Shown piece by piece: positions 53,289 to 62,171 of a stretch of DNA of 64,000 bases (positions are counted from its first letter, which is position 1; each line of letters starts with the position of its first letter). A program made the translations under genes and the position numbers. The notes beneath the pieces were generated by a model. It worked only from the letters and a program-made list of their open reading frames with translations. It was not told where the DNA came from and did no database searches. Location: NCBI GenBank assembly GCA_964441755.1, contig CAYTVG010000010.1, positions 1 through 64,000 of the forward strand, read 5' to 3'. The DNA comes from JAUMBM01 sp964441755 (lineage in GTDB: Bacteria; Bacteroidota; Bacteroidia; Chitinophagales; Saprospiraceae).

Positions 53289-55025
53289 CTATTTTAGAAA
53301 TAATCGCTGCACCCCGCGGCCTTTGCTGCCCGCGCGGCGCCTGCCCGTGCGGCCCGCAGCCGCACTGCTCCTGCTGCGACCCCCCGCAGGCCGGCGTCGG
53401 CCGCCCGTGCCCGCAAGGCCGCCGCCACGGCCTTTTTTCCTGCCCCCCTTCTTCGGTGAAAGCAGCGCGTAGGCCGCATAGGCCACAGCACCCGCGCCCG
53501 CGAGCGCCAGCACCGGATTGTTCCTGATCATGCCCGTTATCCCCCCGGGACTACCCTCTGTGCCTGTTGCCGGTAGCATAGTCTGTTGTTGTGTTGTCGT
53601 TGGTAATAATGCCGGCCTTACGGGGTCGGCAGGTGCATATTGCGGCAGCTCAGCACCACTCTTTGCGGCCTGTTCGGCCTCCGCCACCAGGTCCGTCGTA
53701 TCTGTTCGCTCGCCGGCCTGCATGAGACCGGCCTCCTGTAGTATCTTCAGCGCAGCCGCAATCAGCGGCGCCGCAGCAGCTATCGCTGCCGCCATCGTCA
53801 CCGGCTCTCCAAGCCCGTCTTCGCCGCTCAGTCCGCCGGCCTTACCCCCCAGGATCGCCTCCCGGAGATTCTCCCGCTTGCCCTGCAGCTTATCCGCAAA
53901 CAGCACCTCTATGCGCGTCAGCGCCGTACGCGCCTTCTGCCAGTCCGCAGCACTCACCCCTTTGGCCGCCGCCTCCGCCTGGCTCGCATAGCCCCACTTC
54001 AGCCGCGACGACATCCGCCGCAGGTTTAGCCGCAGCGCCGCCAGAAACCCCTGGCGCGCAACCACCGACACCGGATTGACTTTCACCACCACCTGCGCCA
54101 CACTTTTGGCCGCAGAGGCCACCCCGCTGCCCGCCTTTTTGACAAGATCACCCAGCTTCTGGAAAAACGTCTGCTTCGTGCTCCCCAGCCCCGACAGCTG
54201 CGCATTGAGCGCCTCCTCGTTGCGGGCAAGCACTGCCAGCGCCTCATCCCGCTGCGGCGTATCCCAGTAGCGCAGCGCATAGTCCAGCATTGCCACAAAC
54301 GATGCTCCGTAGGCGCCCGTCACCGCAGGTTGCGACGCAGCTGCCTGACGCGTGGCCACCAGGTAGCGGTACATATCCTCTGTGCCCGTCTGTCCCCCCG
54401 GCAGACTGCCCCACAGCTCGCTACCTCCCCTCTGTTCATGCCCGCTCAGCACAGCCACGTCGATACCTGTTAAACTCATGGCAAAGTCCTTCTTTTGCGT
54501 ATATGCTTTCTCGTAGTCAAAGCGCGACAGCACCGCGTCGATGATCAGCTCTTCTCCATCCTCAGCAGGCACCACCACATACACATGCTGGTAGTTGGGC
54601 CCGCCGTACTTCACGATCCGAAAACTGTGTGCAATGCCCAGGTTGGTCAGCACCGAGCTGCAGAAGATCGAAAAACAGTCGCAGTCGATCCCGCTGCGCC
54701 GGTCTGCCCACGAGCGCGCCGGCCGCCGCAGCTGCTCAAGCCCCCGCTCATCCTGCCGGTACTGGATGTGGTGGTACAAAAAGTCCCACAGCCGGCTGCA
54801 CGTCTGCCGGAGGCTATTCCCCCGCAGCACCGGCGCCAGCCGCCGCGTGTCCCCCAGGTACTTCCACACCACCTGCCGCATCAGTTCGACCGTATCCTCC
54901 ACCGCACCGTCCTCGATGATCACCCGGTCGCGCACTTCCGGCGCCGGTATGTACTTATCGTACGCATCCCCCGCGCGGATTGGCCGGTAGCCCGACACCA
55001 CCGCAGCAGCAGCCCCGCGCATCAC
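53289..55025 (-). CDS. Transglutaminase-like protease with TM and Arg/Gly-rich tail
   Basis: 578 residues. The papain/transglutaminase-like domain (about 65-200) has Cys in RSGIDCDCFSIF, His in YQHVYVVVP and Asp in LIIDAVLS, a full triad. A long helical region follows, two hydrophobic stretches (AAAIAAAAPLIAAALKIL; NPVLALAGAGAVAYAAYALL) and a basic Arg/Gly-rich end (KKGGRKKGRGGG). It may mature other structural proteins and touch nucleic acid with its tail. Its start overlaps the LEA-like gene's end by 4 bp. Confidence 0.7.
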   Translation of the reverse strand: MMRGAAAAVVSGYRPIRAGDAYDKYIPAPEVRDRVIIEDGAVEDTVELMRQVVWKYLGDTRRLAPVLRGNSLRQTCSRLWDFLYHHIQYRQDERGLEQLRRPARSWADRRSGIDCDCFSIFCSSVLTNLGIAHSFRIVKYGGPNYQHVYVVVPAEDGEELIIDAVLSRFDYEKAYTQKKDFAMSLTGIDVAVLSGHEQRGGSELWGSLPGGQTGTEDMYRYLVATRQAAASQPAVTGAYGASFVAMLDYALRYWDTPQRDEALAVLARNEEALNAQLSGLGSTKQTFFQKLGDLVKKAGSGVASAAKSVAQVVVKVNPVSVVARQGFLAALRLNLRRMSSRLKWGYASQAEAAAKGVSAADWQKARTALTRIEVLFADKLQGKRENLREAILGGKAGGLSGEDGLGEPVTMAAAIAAAAPLIAAALKILQEAGLMQAGERTDTTDLVAEAEQAAKSGAELPQYAPADPVRPALLPTTTQQQTMLPATGTEGSPGGITGMIRNNPVLALAGAGAVAYAAYALLSPKKGGRKKGRGGGLAGTGGRRRPAGGRSRSSAAAGRTGRRRAGSKGRGVQRLFLK

Positions 55026-55519
55026 ACCAGCGTCAGGCGGCCCGACTCAAACCGCAGGTCATTGACATAGATCGAGTAGCTGTACTCCATCGGTATGCCC
55101 AGCACCTTCAGATCGAGGCTCCCCTCGCGCCGGCGAATCTCTATCAGCTCCTTGATGCGGCCCGGCAGTGTGCCCAGGTAGCGCCCAAGCTCAAGCAGTG
55201 GCAGGTGAAACTCCACCGAGTCCAGCTGCGTCGTCGCCATCGGCTCAATCGTATACACCTTGCTGCCCGGCGTAGTCGATGCCAGCAGCTGCCCCTTCGT
55301 ATACAGGTGGATCACCGGCTTGGTCACCGTCACCTGCACATTCGTAGGATTGTCAACCTCCAGCTCCATGCGCAAATACAGCCCGTTTGCATTGATCTTG
55401 TGGATGCGCGGTCGCACCGTACGCACCACCGACTTATCCCCCAGCCGCTTGGCCGAAAACAGCCGGAATCCGAAAAACAGCAGCCCCCCGATTATCCCCA
55501 GCGTTAGTACATCCTTCAT
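55022..55519 (-). CDS. LEA14/WHy-like membrane-anchored protein
   Basis: 165 residues: an N-terminal membrane helix (LTLGIIGGLLFFGFRLF), then a beta domain with LRMELEVDNPTNVQVTVTKP, the LEA-2/WHy pattern, to ESGRLTLV. Second gene of the operon, overlapping its neighbours by 4 bp each side. A close copy exists at 2864-3361. Confidence 0.75.
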   Translation of the reverse strand: MKDVLTLGIIGGLLFFGFRLFSAKRLGDKSVVRTVRPRIHKINANGLYLRMELEVDNPTNVQVTVTKPVIHLYTKGQLLASTTPGSKVYTIEPMATTQLDSVEFHLPLLELGRYLGTLPGRIKELIEIRRREGSLDLKVLGIPMEYSYSIYVNDLRFESGRLTLV

Positions 55520-55752
55520 CGCCCTTTCCTGATTCGTTCTGCCAGCATATCCCAGCCAAATTTCACCCCATAGCCAACACTCCCGCTGATGAGCGCATAA
55601 AACGCCACATCGACAATCCCGCCCCAGCTGATCGCCCCCGCCACCAGCGGCTGTTGCAGCTGGTGGTTGATTGCGCGGCCAAGGCCGCCCAGCAGGCCGC
55701 CAGCAGTCGTCAGCAGCAGCAGGCTCTGGTCATGATCCGGTAGTCGGGACAT
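55516..55752 (-). CDS. Small two-helix membrane protein, first gene of the operon
   Basis: 78 residues (MSRLPDHDQSLLLLTTAGG), two membrane helices and a basic tail. It begins the 19-kb operon. A close copy is at 3358-3594. Function unknown; holin-like size. Confidence 0.75.
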   Translation of the reverse strand: MSRLPDHDQSLLLLTTAGGLLGGLGRAINHQLQQPLVAGAISWGGIVDVAFYALISGSVGYGVKFGWDMLAERIRKGR

Positions 55753-55799
55753 CGTTCGTGTTCGCTTTTGTTATTGCAAGGATACGGGTGGCCGGGAGG

Positions 55800-56002
55800 C
55801 CAGCGAGGATGTTCGGGGATGTTCGGGGGGATTGGAGGGGGTTTGAGGATGTTGGTATGTATTGAAAGGGTATTTTCCTATATATACGGAGGCTGTTTCG
55901 TATATATAGGAAACCACTTTCGTATATATAGGCGAGTGCTTCGATATATATATCCGGGGATATATCCGGCGCCCGGGGGGAATTTTTTCGTATATATAGG
56001 AA
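55800..56002. repeat. Iteron block C, downstream of VR3
   Basis: Begins with GGATGTTCGG repeats (55807-55830, related to those of block A). TATATATA cores follow at 55879, 55901, 55923 and 55945 with exact 22-bp spacing, then ATATCCGGGGATATATCCGG, GCCCGGGGGGAATTTTTT and a core at 55991. It is almost identical to block B over its length. Confidence 0.9.
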
Positions 56003-56009
56003 AAAGGGG

Positions 56010-56240
56010 GCTTTTTGATTTTTCTTCGAAAAATCAAAAAAGAGGATGTGCTGCTGCGCCGCTGGCGCGGCGCAGCAGCAGTGATATAGGTGGGAAAGGG
56101 TGGAAAACTGCCGTACATGGCCTAAAATGCCGCGGGGGACGCGCTGTGCGCATCCCCCGCGGGTCGTGAAACTTGTTTGGAAGCCCCTTTTTTGGGGGCT
56201 TCATTTTTTTAAGAAGGTAAAAAGGTAAAAAGGATAAAAA
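56010..56240. other. Four-hairpin region of the VR3 3' element
   Basis: Same order as in block B: TTTTTGATTTTTC/GAAAAATCAAAAA, CTGCTGCGCCGC/GCGGCGCAGCAG, CCGCGGGGGA/TCCCCCGCGG and GAAGCCCC/GGGGCTTC, then GAAGGTAAAAAGGTAAAAAG next to the stop codon. Near-identity to block B in non-coding sequence points to recent copying or strong constraint. Confidence 0.8.
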
Positions 56241-56369
56241 CTAAGGGGTCCTGGCCAGGCGAAAGCCAAGATTGATGTCGCGACGGCCAGGGCCGTCGAC
56301 GCTGCGATAGGCAACGCGACAATACTGCGGAACGAGGCCCCACGAGCCGCCGCGATAGACGCGGAGGGA
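56241..56369 (-). other. Putative DGR variable region VR3
   Basis: 42 codons and stop. Variable codons here: TCC, CTC, TAT, GGC, CTC, GTT, TAT, TAT, AGC, GTC, GAC, GGC, GGC, CGT, GAC, ATC, AAT. Constant codons are identical to the other copies. AAT at column 33 may be an unmutated template codon. Confidence 0.85.
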
Positions 56370-57875
56370 GCCGGTTGAAGGCCCTGTAGGATTAGTCTGC
56401 GCTGAAGACGAATAGTCTCCATACCAATCCTGGCACCACTCCCATACATTACCGCTCATATCATACAGCCCTAACTCGTTGGGCGATTTTTGACCTACCG
56501 GACGCGTTTTACCGCCAGAATTGCTACTATACCAGGCAACATCTGCAATGTTGTTGCTCCCCGCGTACTGATACCCCCTACTTCTACTCCCACCCCGCGC
56601 AGCAAACTCCCACTCCGCCTCCGTCGGCAGACGGTAGTTCTGACCTGTGCGGGCATTCAGCCGCCGCAAGTACTCCTGTACATCCTCCCAGCTAACCTGC
56701 TCCACAGGGCACTGATCACAACCCGAGAAGTTCGAAGGATTACTCCCCATCACAGCGCTCCACTGCGCCTGCGTCACCTCATACTGTCCGATGTAGTAAC
56801 TGTTGAGGGTTACGCGGCGTACGGGCTTTTCATCGCTACCGCAATTCTGCTGCTCGGAGGTGCAGCCCATATCAAAACTCCCCCCCTGCACCAGCACAAA
56901 AGTGCCGGCGCTGGCATCGGTGTAGGTGGCCGGGCTGCTCGCGACAGGCTCAGTTTTGGCAGGAATTGGTGCCGCCGGGGAAGGCGTGACGGGCGAACTT
57001 ACCTGAGGATTAGGCGCAGTATTTGCAACAAAAACAAATCCACCGCTTGCATGTCCTGGTAATACGCCCTCGTGCGGCAAGGGATTAACCCGCTTCAAAC
57101 GCGCCAGCAAATCTGAGTACATCAGCAGACCGTCACCGCGGGTGTATGCATCGCGGAGGGCACCGATAATTGCGCCGCTGAACGGAGAGTTATTCACTCC
57201 GTCGGGAGTACGTACTTTACCCCCGGAGGTGAGCAGCAACCGACTCTTGTGGAGGAGCTGGGTGGATACAATCCTTTGCTTCTCGACAGCAGAGCTCGCG
57301 CCGGGGCGGGCATAATCGCCGTCCCTGAATGCGATTGCCTGGTCTATCGTACCCGCATAACAGGCATCTATGGCCAGTAGTATATGATTGCATGGAAATC
57401 CTGCTACGCTGTTGCCTATGTCCGTCAGATCAATGTAGGACTCATACGCAGCCCTGGTGCCCGAAGGCAGAAAGGGTACGAAATAGCCCTTAAGGTTGAA
57501 ATCCCAAAATGTCCCATGCCCGGAGAAAAAGACAAACAGTTGCGCATCCTCTTGAAATTGCTGCGCTTTTTGCCGCCATTGCGTCAGCTCCCGGATGATA
57601 TCGCTCTTGCTCGGATTTCTATAAATGTGGGTTTCAAAACCGTACATTTTCTCCAGCTCCCATGCAATCTCAGTAGCATCTTTGATGGGGTTTCTCAGGT
57701 TGGTAAATGTTGGTGAGGCATTGCTGTAGTCATCCACCGCAAAAAACAGGGCGTAGTCTTTACCTATCCGGGTAAAATCTGCAGGTTTCGGGCTTTCATG
57801 TACAGGCGTAAGCGAGCCGGCTGAACACAGCCAAAGGCTGAAGATTAGAATTAAATATTTTTGACTGCCTCTCAT
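56241..57875 (-). CDS. Secreted caspase-FGE fusion with DGR-type variable C-terminus
   Basis: 544 residues. A hydrophobic N-terminus (YLILIFSLWLCSAGS) reads as a signal peptide or membrane anchor. Caspase domain (about 38-285) with His120 (FFSGHGTF) and Cys172 (AIDACYAGT), a Pro/Ala linker, then the FGE domain (325-544: GGSFDMGC, YRLPTEAEWEFAARGG, GLYDMSGNVWEWC). Residues 503-536 are VR3. The export signal is notable: caspase and sensor would act in the periplasm or at the surface. Its start overlaps the 4-TM gene by 4 bp, so the two are coupled. Confidence 0.92.
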   Translation of the reverse strand: MRGSQKYLILIFSLWLCSAGSLTPVHESPKPADFTRIGKDYALFFAVDDYSNASPTFTNLRNPIKDATEIAWELEKMYGFETHIYRNPSKSDIIRELTQWRQKAQQFQEDAQLFVFFSGHGTFWDFNLKGYFVPFLPSGTRAAYESYIDLTDIGNSVAGFPCNHILLAIDACYAGTIDQAIAFRDGDYARPGASSAVEKQRIVSTQLLHKSRLLLTSGGKVRTPDGVNNSPFSGAIIGALRDAYTRGDGLLMYSDLLARLKRVNPLPHEGVLPGHASGGFVFVANTAPNPQVSSPVTPSPAAPIPAKTEPVASSPATYTDASAGTFVLVQGGSFDMGCTSEQQNCGSDEKPVRRVTLNSYYIGQYEVTQAQWSAVMGSNPSNFSGCDQCPVEQVSWEDVQEYLRRLNARTGQNYRLPTEAEWEFAARGGSRSRGYQYAGSNNIADVAWYSSNSGGKTRPVGQKSPNELGLYDMSGNVWEWCQDWYGDYSSSAQTNPTGPSTGSLRVYRGGSWGLVPQYCRVAYRSVDGPGRRDINLGFRLARTP

Positions 57876-58594
57876 TGATCCTCTTTTTTAAACAACGCGA
57901 AAATGATCTGACCTACATAGACCCCCATGGCACTCTCAATCAACGCCAGCAGTCCGCTCAGCTGACCCATGTCTTTTGTATCCAGTACGCCTTGTACCCG
58001 CATCGACAGCACTTGTATGATTGCTACAAAGTACAATCCCATAATCCAGTAGGTCGTAATCCGGAAACTACGCTTCACGATGCGCTGGTCTGCCGGCGCA
58101 TCCACATGCCGCTTGTTGATGATCTCTTTCAGGATCAGGGTAAGGTAGGTGGCAAATACAGGCAGTATGATGGAAAGAACCGTGATGAAGTCGGCATTCG
58201 TCCAGCCACCGGACTGCCAGGTAGTGTAGATAAACAGCAGGACAATCAGCTTGGCGGCAAGCAACATGTATAGTACGTGCTCTTTGAATTTGTCTTCCGT
58301 AATCCCACTGACCGGCGGCGTGACAGAGGCAACCCCTACTCCCGGAGCGAGCCGCTCAATCAACATACCGACTGCCTGGCTGATTTCTTCCTGTTCACGC
58401 ACGAGCTCGTCGGGGACTCGATCACCCCCGGCCTGTTGCTCGCCCAGGTGAAGCAGCCGTGCCCTCAGGCCGACTATCTCACCCTGTAGGTGGTGCTGCC
58501 CCGATTGCTGCGCTGCTGTCTGCAATCCGTCCAACGTTTCTGCTATGAGACCCGCTTTCAGCCGGGTCATCAGTGCTTGCTTACTTTCTTTCAT
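57872..58594 (-). CDS. EAD-like domain fused to four membrane helices
   Basis: 240 residues. The N-terminal ~90 form a helical domain (LIAETLDGLQTAAQQSGQ, LRARLLHLGEQQAGG, QEEISQAVGMLIERL) whose pattern resembles effector-associated (EAD11-type) adaptor domains of bacterial conflict systems. Four membrane helices follow (about 108-126, 136-157, 180-199, 215-236). I infer a recruited membrane-perturbing effector or signal transducer working with the caspase-FGE protein encoded directly downstream with a 4-bp overlap. Confidence 0.65.
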   Translation of the reverse strand: MKESKQALMTRLKAGLIAETLDGLQTAAQQSGQHHLQGEIVGLRARLLHLGEQQAGGDRVPDELVREQEEISQAVGMLIERLAPGVGVASVTPPVSGITEDKFKEHVLYMLLAAKLIVLLFIYTTWQSGGWTNADFITVLSIILPVFATYLTLILKEIINKRHVDAPADQRIVKRSFRITTYWIMGLYFVAIIQVLSMRVQGVLDTKDMGQLSGLLALIESAMGVYVGQIIFALFKKEDQ

Positions 58595-58606
58595 AGTGAT
58601 TGGTGA

Positions 58607-59578
58607 TTACCGTATACAAGTTCTAAGGTATTCTCTGAAAATATTTGCATAACGCTCCAGGTATTCATCAAAATCGATCTCCATATTCATGTAGCCGCCC
58701 CTGCGCACATTGCTGTACATGCCACTACCATACCTGCCATCCAGCTCAATCTTCAGCTGAAATCCGTCAGCGGTGGTCTGGTACTTGATGGTGAATATCA
58801 GCAACTCTCTTTTCACCCAGTTGCATGGATAGCCTACCCCCTGCAACAGCTGACAGAGCGTCGGATTCGCCTCATCAATGAGCACTTCACGGCACAGGTC
58901 TGTAACTTCAAATCGCAATACTTCGCCATTTTCCAGCACCACAACGCGGGGATTGCGATCCTCACACCTCTTGACCTCAAAGCGCAGACGGGCACACGCT
59001 ATGATTTTGTCGTACACCACCCCCCTGTCAAATCGCTGCTGAAATTCCTGCAGTTGCAGCGATTTCATGTTCCTGAAGTCTGCCGGCCGAAAGGCTATGT
59101 CCCTGATTTTTGATCTGTCACCCGAGCTGTCCACCTTGACACTTCCGTCCTTGAAGGCTATCCCCCGGAAAAACAGCACCGGTAGTGCCAGATCGTAAGT
59201 ATCGTAGATTTGCACATCACCCATCGTCTGGGGAACATCCAGCAGGTTAATCATTTTATAGAACAGCTCCTGTTCGAGCGTCACAAAGCCCTTGCGCTCA
59301 TAACTCTCCTTGAGCGATGTCCAGGCCGCATTGATGGTATCGAGGTCGGTTGCATGGAAAGCCAGGTAGAGCGAAACCCGCGCCGGCTTCACCGTCACTT
59401 CCTGTACTTTCAAAACGGTACCAAAGCCGGCATGGTCGAGCCAGCGCTGATAAAGCTGGGCGCGTTCCTTGAAAAAGGCTTCGTCCTGTGTGAGGTCTTC
59501 TGTCTGGGAAAAAAGCATGAAAGGCAGCAATGCAAAGATGCACGCCATCAATGGCTTCAAAAGGAGTTTTGTGCTCAT
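58607..59578 (-). CDS. Secreted protein of unknown function upstream of the EAD-TM gene
   Basis: 323 residues with a signal peptide (LMACIFALLPFMLFSQ). The mature part is mixed alpha/beta and ends with FDEYLERYANIFREYLRTCIR. No family recognised. It is 12 bp upstream of the EAD-TM gene, so it is probably the first gene of a three-gene unit: secreted protein, EAD-4TM, caspase-FGE. It could be a periplasmic regulator or ligand of the system. Confidence 0.65.
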   Translation of the reverse strand: MSTKLLLKPLMACIFALLPFMLFSQTEDLTQDEAFFKERAQLYQRWLDHAGFGTVLKVQEVTVKPARVSLYLAFHATDLDTINAAWTSLKESYERKGFVTLEQELFYKMINLLDVPQTMGDVQIYDTYDLALPVLFFRGIAFKDGSVKVDSSGDRSKIRDIAFRPADFRNMKSLQLQEFQQRFDRGVVYDKIIACARLRFEVKRCEDRNPRVVVLENGEVLRFEVTDLCREVLIDEANPTLCQLLQGVGYPCNWVKRELLIFTIKYQTTADGFQLKIELDGRYGSGMYSNVRRGGYMNMEIDFDEYLERYANIFREYLRTCIR

Positions 59579-59938
59579 ACTTGCGAAATGGTTTTGGTGA
59601 CCAACGGTAAACTTACGATTTCCTGCCGCTCACAGGCGCAAGTCCTGCCAATCTGTAGATGTATGTATTTTTTGCTTTAACTTCTATCCTTTCTGCTTAC
59701 CATCCTGTGATGGTCAGTCCCGCACTATTTTCTTGTGGCTCTGCATTTTCCCTTTTCAAACTACTACCAAGCCGATTGCAAGTATACATATTTTTTTCAG
59801 GACCACAAGCTGCCCGACTGCAAAATTTTGAAGCAGTCTGCTCCGGTATGGTTTTTCCCCCGCACTTTCTCTTGACAGCCCCGTCTCTGCTGAAATACAG
59901 TACCCGACACTATGTCAGTAACTGCCTGTTCTGCCTTT
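59579..59938. other. Intergenic region without a supported gene
   Basis: About 360 bp between the secreted-protein gene and iteron block D. It should contain the operon promoter. I see no repeat or family-like frame. Confidence 0.5.
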
Positions 59939-60090
59939 TTCGTATATATAGGAGACGCATTTTCCTATATATACGGAGGCTGTTTCGTATATATAGGAAA
60001 TCACTTTCGTATATATAGGCGAGTGCTTCGATATATATATCCGGGGATATATCTGGCGCCCGGGGGGAATTTTTTCGTACATATAGGAAA
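59939..60090. repeat. Iteron block D, downstream of VR4
   Basis: TATATATA cores at 59943, 59966, 59988, 60010 and 60032 (23, 22, 22, 22 bp), then ATATCCGGGGATATATCTGG, GCCCGGGGGGAATTTTTT and a degenerate core (TACATATA) at 60078. Same order and spacing as block B. Confidence 0.9.
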
Positions 60091-60333
60091 AAGAGGGGCT
60101 TTTTGATTTTTCTTCGAAAAATCAAAAAGAAGGAAGCGCTGCTGCGCCGCTGGCGCAGCGCAGCAGCAGTGATGTAGGTGGGAAAGGGAGGAAAATGGCC
60201 GTACATGGCCTAAAATACCGCGGGGGATGCGCACAGCGCATCCCCCGCGGGTCGTGAACCTTATTTGGAAGCGCGTTTTTGGGGCTTCATTTATTAAGAA
60301 GGTAAAAGGGTAAAAGGGTAAAAGGGTATGAAA
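60091..60333. other. Hairpin region of the VR4 3' element
   Basis: Same series as blocks B and C. The hairpin nearest the gene is imperfect (GAAGCCCC pairs with GCGCTTCC only partly) and is followed by four GGTAAAAG repeats instead of one or two. It is the most decayed of the three close copies. Confidence 0.7.
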
Positions 60334-60462
60334 CTAAGGGGTCCTGGCAAGGCGAAAGCCAAGATTGACACCGCGACTGTCAGGAATGTTACCGAGGCGA
60401 TAGGCAACGCGACAAAACTGCGGATCATCGAACCACGTGCCGCCGCGAAGGACGCGGCGAAA
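60334..60462 (-). other. Putative DGR variable region VR4
   Basis: 42 codons and stop. Variable codons here: TTT, CGC, CTT, TTC, GAT, GAT, TTT, TAT, CTC, GGT, AAC, ATT, GAC, AGT, GGT, GTC, AAT. In five columns (1, 12, 24, 26, 31) the third base is T where the others have C, which suggests a slightly different template repeat, with AAT for AAC. Confidence 0.8.
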
Positions 60463-62025
60463 GCCGGTTGAAGGCCCTGTAGGATTGGTCTGTACAGAGG
60501 ATGAATAATCTCCATACCAATCCTGACACCATTCCCATACATTGCCGCTCATATCATATAGCCCCAACTCATTGGGCGTTTTTTGTCCTACAGCCTGCGT
60601 TTTTCGACCTGCATTGTCCCAGTACCAGCCAACATCTCCTAGATTATTACTCCCCGCATACTGATACCCACGGCTTCTACTCCCTCCCCGCGCAGCAAAC
60701 TCCCACTCCGCCTCCGTTGGAAGACGATAGCTTCTTCCGGTTCTCCTGCTTAACCATTTACAATATTCAACCGCATCATTCCAGCTCACGTGTATGACCG
60801 GATGCCGATTTTCCGACGCAGGTCGCAACACACCCTGTGCGTCATGCCGCCAGTTTGTTCCCGCCCTTTTTTCCCATGCACTCCCTGTCCAAAAATAACT
60901 GCCTCCATCCTTTTCCGCATCCGTCACATAACCGCTGGCATCAATAAATGCCCTGAACTCCTGAACTGTCACCTCATACTGTCCAATGTAGTAACTGTTG
61001 AGGGTTACGCGGTGTACGGGCTTTTCGTCAGCATTACAATTCTGCTGCTCTGGGGTACAACCCATATCAAAACTCCCCCCCTGTACCAGCACAAAGGTGC
61101 CGGCACCCGTTTCTTCGTAGTTAGATGGCAGGGATGGAGGCGGGGGTGTAACCACATTGTAGTCGGGAACACTAGTAGACACAAAAACAAATCCGCCATT
61201 CTCATCTCCAGGCAGCTTTCCGTAATGTGGCAGGGGGTTGACGCGCTCCAAGCGTGCCAGCAGGTCAGCATACGTCAGCAGCCCGTCCCGGTTGGTATAA
61301 GCATCGCGCAGCCCGCCAATAATCGCACTGCTGAAAGGCGAGTTTTCTACTCCCGTAGGTGTGCGCTCCTTGCCGCCCGAAGTCAATAGCAGTTTGCTCT
61401 TGTTGCGCAGCTGAAGAGACATCACCCTTTCTCTTTCTGCTGCAAGCCCTTGTCGGGGACGGGCATACTCCTCACCCATGAATGCTATCTCCTGGTCTAT
61501 TGTACCCGAGTAGCAGGCATCAATGGCCAGCAGCGTGTGGTTGCATGCTATTCTGGCTACCATATAACCTATGTCCGTAAGTTCGACGTAAGACTCGAAG
61601 TCGACCTTAGTGCCCGGCCGCAGGTAGGGAACAAAATACCCTTTGTTGTTCAGATCGCGAAACGTCCCGTGCCCCGAAAAAAATACAAACAGCTGGGCAT
61701 CGGGGGTGAAAGGCTGCGTCCTGCGCTGCCACTGACCAATTACTTCTTCTATTTGTGCTTTGGTCGGATTTTTATACACAAATGTCTCAAAGCCGTACAT
61801 CTCCCGCAGCTCCTTCTCGATGTCCAAAGCACCCTTGATGGAAGTCGTCAGGCTCCTGAATTGCTGCCCCGTGTTGCTGTAGTCATCCACCGCAAAAAAA
61901 AGAGCATAATCTTTGCCCGTACGCAGTTTTGCAGACGGCTGTCCGGCTGTCCCGGTATGCTCCCGGGAAGAAGTGGTAAACAGCCACAGCGGTAGCAGCA
62001 GCAGCAGCAGGAATCCTTGGCGCAT
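60334..62025 (-). CDS. Secreted caspase-FGE fusion with DGR-type variable C-terminus
   Basis: 563 residues. Signal peptide (MRQGFLLLLLLPLWLFTTSS). Caspase domain (about 36-285) with His119 (FFSGHGTF) and Cys171 (AIDACYSGT), a Pro-rich linker (PPPPSLPSN), then the FGE domain (310-563), which includes the YVTDAEKDGGSYFWTG insert also present in the 4117-6132 protein. Residues 522-555 are VR4. Stands alone, followed by iteron block D; the DUF4248 and recombinase genes lie upstream, the same order as around 4117-8208. Confidence 0.92.
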   Translation of the reverse strand: MRQGFLLLLLLPLWLFTTSSREHTGTAGQPSAKLRTGKDYALFFAVDDYSNTGQQFRSLTTSIKGALDIEKELREMYGFETFVYKNPTKAQIEEVIGQWQRRTQPFTPDAQLFVFFSGHGTFRDLNNKGYFVPYLRPGTKVDFESYVELTDIGYMVARIACNHTLLAIDACYSGTIDQEIAFMGEEYARPRQGLAAERERVMSLQLRNKSKLLLTSGGKERTPTGVENSPFSSAIIGGLRDAYTNRDGLLTYADLLARLERVNPLPHYGKLPGDENGGFVFVSTSVPDYNVVTPPPPSLPSNYEETGAGTFVLVQGGSFDMGCTPEQQNCNADEKPVHRVTLNSYYIGQYEVTVQEFRAFIDASGYVTDAEKDGGSYFWTGSAWEKRAGTNWRHDAQGVLRPASENRHPVIHVSWNDAVEYCKWLSRRTGRSYRLPTEAEWEFAARGGSRSRGYQYAGSNNLGDVGWYWDNAGRKTQAVGQKTPNELGLYDMSGNVWEWCQDWYGDYSSSVQTNPTGPSTGFRRVLRGGTWFDDPQFCRVAYRLGNIPDSRGVNLGFRLARTP

Positions 62026-62171
62026 AGCAGTTAATTTTCTCTAAGGTTTACTGAATCCGGTTAATAATTGGTCGTTTGGTTCTTTCACAAGCCCAAATAT
62101 AAGATTTCTTCAAATTACTCAGCCGCCGCAGCACATTAATTTCCTTTTGTACAAGGCCTTAGTTGCTTTTT

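Noticed and set aside
36502..55752. Ordinary tailed prophage, contractile injection system or gene transfer agent
   Set aside because: No terminase, portal, sheath, tube, baseplate or tape-measure gene is recognisable in a complete-looking operon.
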